From the NCBI GenBank assembly GCA_938045215.1, contig CALINF010000125.1, positions 1-6,429 on the forward strand: a stretch of 6,429 nucleotides of DNA, given 5' to 3'. Position 1 is the first letter of the stretch; the number at the start of each line of letters is the position of its first letter. The notes under the pieces are model-generated. The model was not told the DNA's origin. It was given only the letters and a program-made list of their open reading frames with translations, and did no database searches. This DNA is from an uncultured Halieaceae bacterium (lineage in GTDB: Bacteria > Pseudomonadota > Gammaproteobacteria > Pseudomonadales > Halieaceae). Shown in pieces: positions 5,278-6,429 of the stretch. The position numbers and the translations under genes were made by a program.

Positions 5278-6429
5278 ATGACTGACGAAACCACCACATC
5301 TGGCGACGATGGCGGGAAGCTGCTTTACTGCTCGTTCTGTGGCAAAAGCCAACATGAAGTACGCAAACTGATCGCCGGCCCTTCGGTGTTCATCTGCGAT
5401 GAATGTGTCGACCTGTGCAACGACATCATTCGCGAGGAAGTCCAGGAAAGTAACAGCGAAAAATCCCAGGACAGCCTGCCCACACCCCGCGAGATAAAGG
5501 AAATTCTTGACGAGTACGTGATCGGCCAGAAGCGTGCCAAGAAGGTACTGTCTGTTGCCGTTTACAACCACTACAAGCGCTTGCGCTACGACAAGGGTCG
5601 TGGTGAAGAGGTAGAACTGGGTAAGAGTAATATCCTGTTGGTGGGTCCTACCGGCTCGGGTAAGACGCTGCTGGCGGAAACGCTGGCTCGCCTGCTCGAT
5701 GTACCATTTACGATTGCCGACGCCACCACGCTGACAGAAGCCGGTTATGTGGGTGAGGACGTCGAGAACATCATCCAGAAGCTGCTGCAGAAATGCGATT
5801 ACGATGTCGACAAGGCCCAGGTGGGTATTGTCTATATCGATGAGATCGACAAGATTTCGCGCAAGTCAGATAATCCGTCTATTACTCGCGATGTATCGGG
5901 TGAGGGCGTTCAGCAAGCGCTGTTAAAGCTGATTGAGGGTACTGTCGCCTCGGTACCTCCACAGGGCGGACGCAAACATCCTCAGCAGGAGTTTCTGCAG
6001 GTGGATACCTCCAACATTCTGTTTATCTGTGGCGGTGCGTTTGCGGGATTGGATAAAGTGATTCGCAACCGTTCGGAAAAAGGTGGCATAGGATTCAATG
6101 CCGAGGTCAAGAGCAAGGACGAGGCCCGAAATGTGGGTGAGTTGCTGTTTGATCTGGAGCCTGACGATCTGGTGCAGTACGGCCTGATTCCTGAATTCGT
6201 GGGTCGACTGCCGGTGATCGCTACGCTTGAAGAGCTGGATATCGACGCATTGGTGCAGATTCTTACCGAGCCCAAGAACTCGCTGACCAAACAGTACAGT
6301 AAGCTGTTTGAGATGGAGGGAGTGGAAGTTGATTTTCGCGAGGATGGCTTGCGTGCGGTCGCCGAGAAGGCGATGGAACGCAAGACCGGCGCCCGTGGAT
6401 TGCGCTCTATCTTGGAGGGTGTGTTACTC
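5278..6429 (+). CDS. clpX: ATP-dependent Clp protease ATPase subunit ClpX (3' end beyond window)
   Basis: This AAA+ unfoldase recognises tagged substrates, unfolds them with ATP and threads them into ClpP. 384 codons are visible without a stop; the E. coli protein has 424 residues, so roughly 40 are missing at the right edge. Seen: an N-terminal zinc-binding domain with C18, C21, C40 and C43; Walker A GPTGSGKT at 123-130; pore-1 loop GYVG at 156-159; Walker B IVYIDEID at 184-191; the RKH loop at 232-234; the ClpP-docking IGF loop at 271-273; GLIPEFVGRLPV with the arginine finger R310; and sensor-2 GARGLR with R373. All these residues run three positions above E. coli numbering, showing a nearly gap-free match. 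The start is supported by AAGGGA about eight bases before the ATG. The gene lies 140 bases after clpP, so it is either cotranscribed or has its own weak promoter. All functional residues in view are intact. Confidence 0.98.
   Translation, partial: MTDETTTSGDDGGKLLYCSFCGKSQHEVRKLIAGPSVFICDECVDLCNDIIREEVQESNSEKSQDSLPTPREIKEILDEYVIGQKRAKKVLSVAVYNHYKRLRYDKGRGEEVELGKSNILLVGPTGSGKTLLAETLARLLDVPFTIADATTLTEAGYVGEDVENIIQKLLQKCDYDVDKAQVGIVYIDEIDKISRKSDNPSITRDVSGEGVQQALLKLIEGTVASVPPQGGRKHPQQEFLQVDTSNILFICGGAFAGLDKVIRNRSEKGGIGFNAEVKSKDEARNVGELLFDLEPDDLVQYGLIPEFVGRLPVIATLEELDIDALVQILTEPKNSLTKQYSKLFEMEGVEVDFREDGLRAVAEKAMERKTGARGLRSILEGVLL

Noticed and set aside
5212..5571. 119-codon - strand frame opposite the start of clpX, and a 133-codon frame at 5982-6383
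   Set aside because: clpX is unmistakable on the + strand through this region; both antisense frames are serine-rich or shadow-like and show no family motif.

Overview
The window looks like a stretch of a gammaproteobacterial chromosome. The basis is the gene order tRNA-Leu, tig, clpP, clpX, which is a known conserved block in Pseudomonas and related Gammaproteobacteria, together with close resemblance of the trigger factor, ClpP and ClpX proteins to the E. coli versions. Moderately GC-rich coding DNA would fit a marine lineage such as Halieaceae/Cellvibrionales, but that placement is only a guess. All genes lie on the + strand.

Layout. Positions 1-316 are an AT-rich non-coding stretch that carries a perfect hairpin with a poly-T tail on the - strand, the one strong signal pointing leftward. 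Next is a tightly spaced two-gene unit (317-2750): a glycoside hydrolase family 84 (O-GlcNAcase/NAGidase-type) beta-N-acetylglucosaminidase without a visible signal peptide, and, 7 bases later, a 442-residue protein related to type I phosphomannose isomerase (cupin fold). A weak terminator-like hairpin lies in the last codons of the second gene, followed by a candidate stable-RNA promoter and a tRNA-Leu(UAG) gene with encoded CCA (2914-2998). The tRNA is followed at only 91 bases by tig (trigger factor), with two hairpins between them. A good intrinsic terminator separates tig from clpP (4487-5137). After a 140-base gap holding nested inverted repeats comes clpX, which runs off the right edge with 384 codons visible.

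How the genes work together. The right half is a protein quality-control block: trigger factor receives nascent chains at the ribosome, while ClpX unfolds tagged or damaged proteins and feeds them into the ClpP chamber. lon and hupB would be expected further right, as in relatives (inference). The left pair appears to act on amino sugars or hexose phosphates. The GH84 enzyme keeps every active-site residue I can map from human O-GlcNAcase and seems to be cytoplasmic. The cupin protein has the four positions of the PMI metal site with one Q-to-E change. Their pairing is the least ordinary part of the window. I see no CRISPR array, insertion sequence, toxin-antitoxin pair or phage gene.
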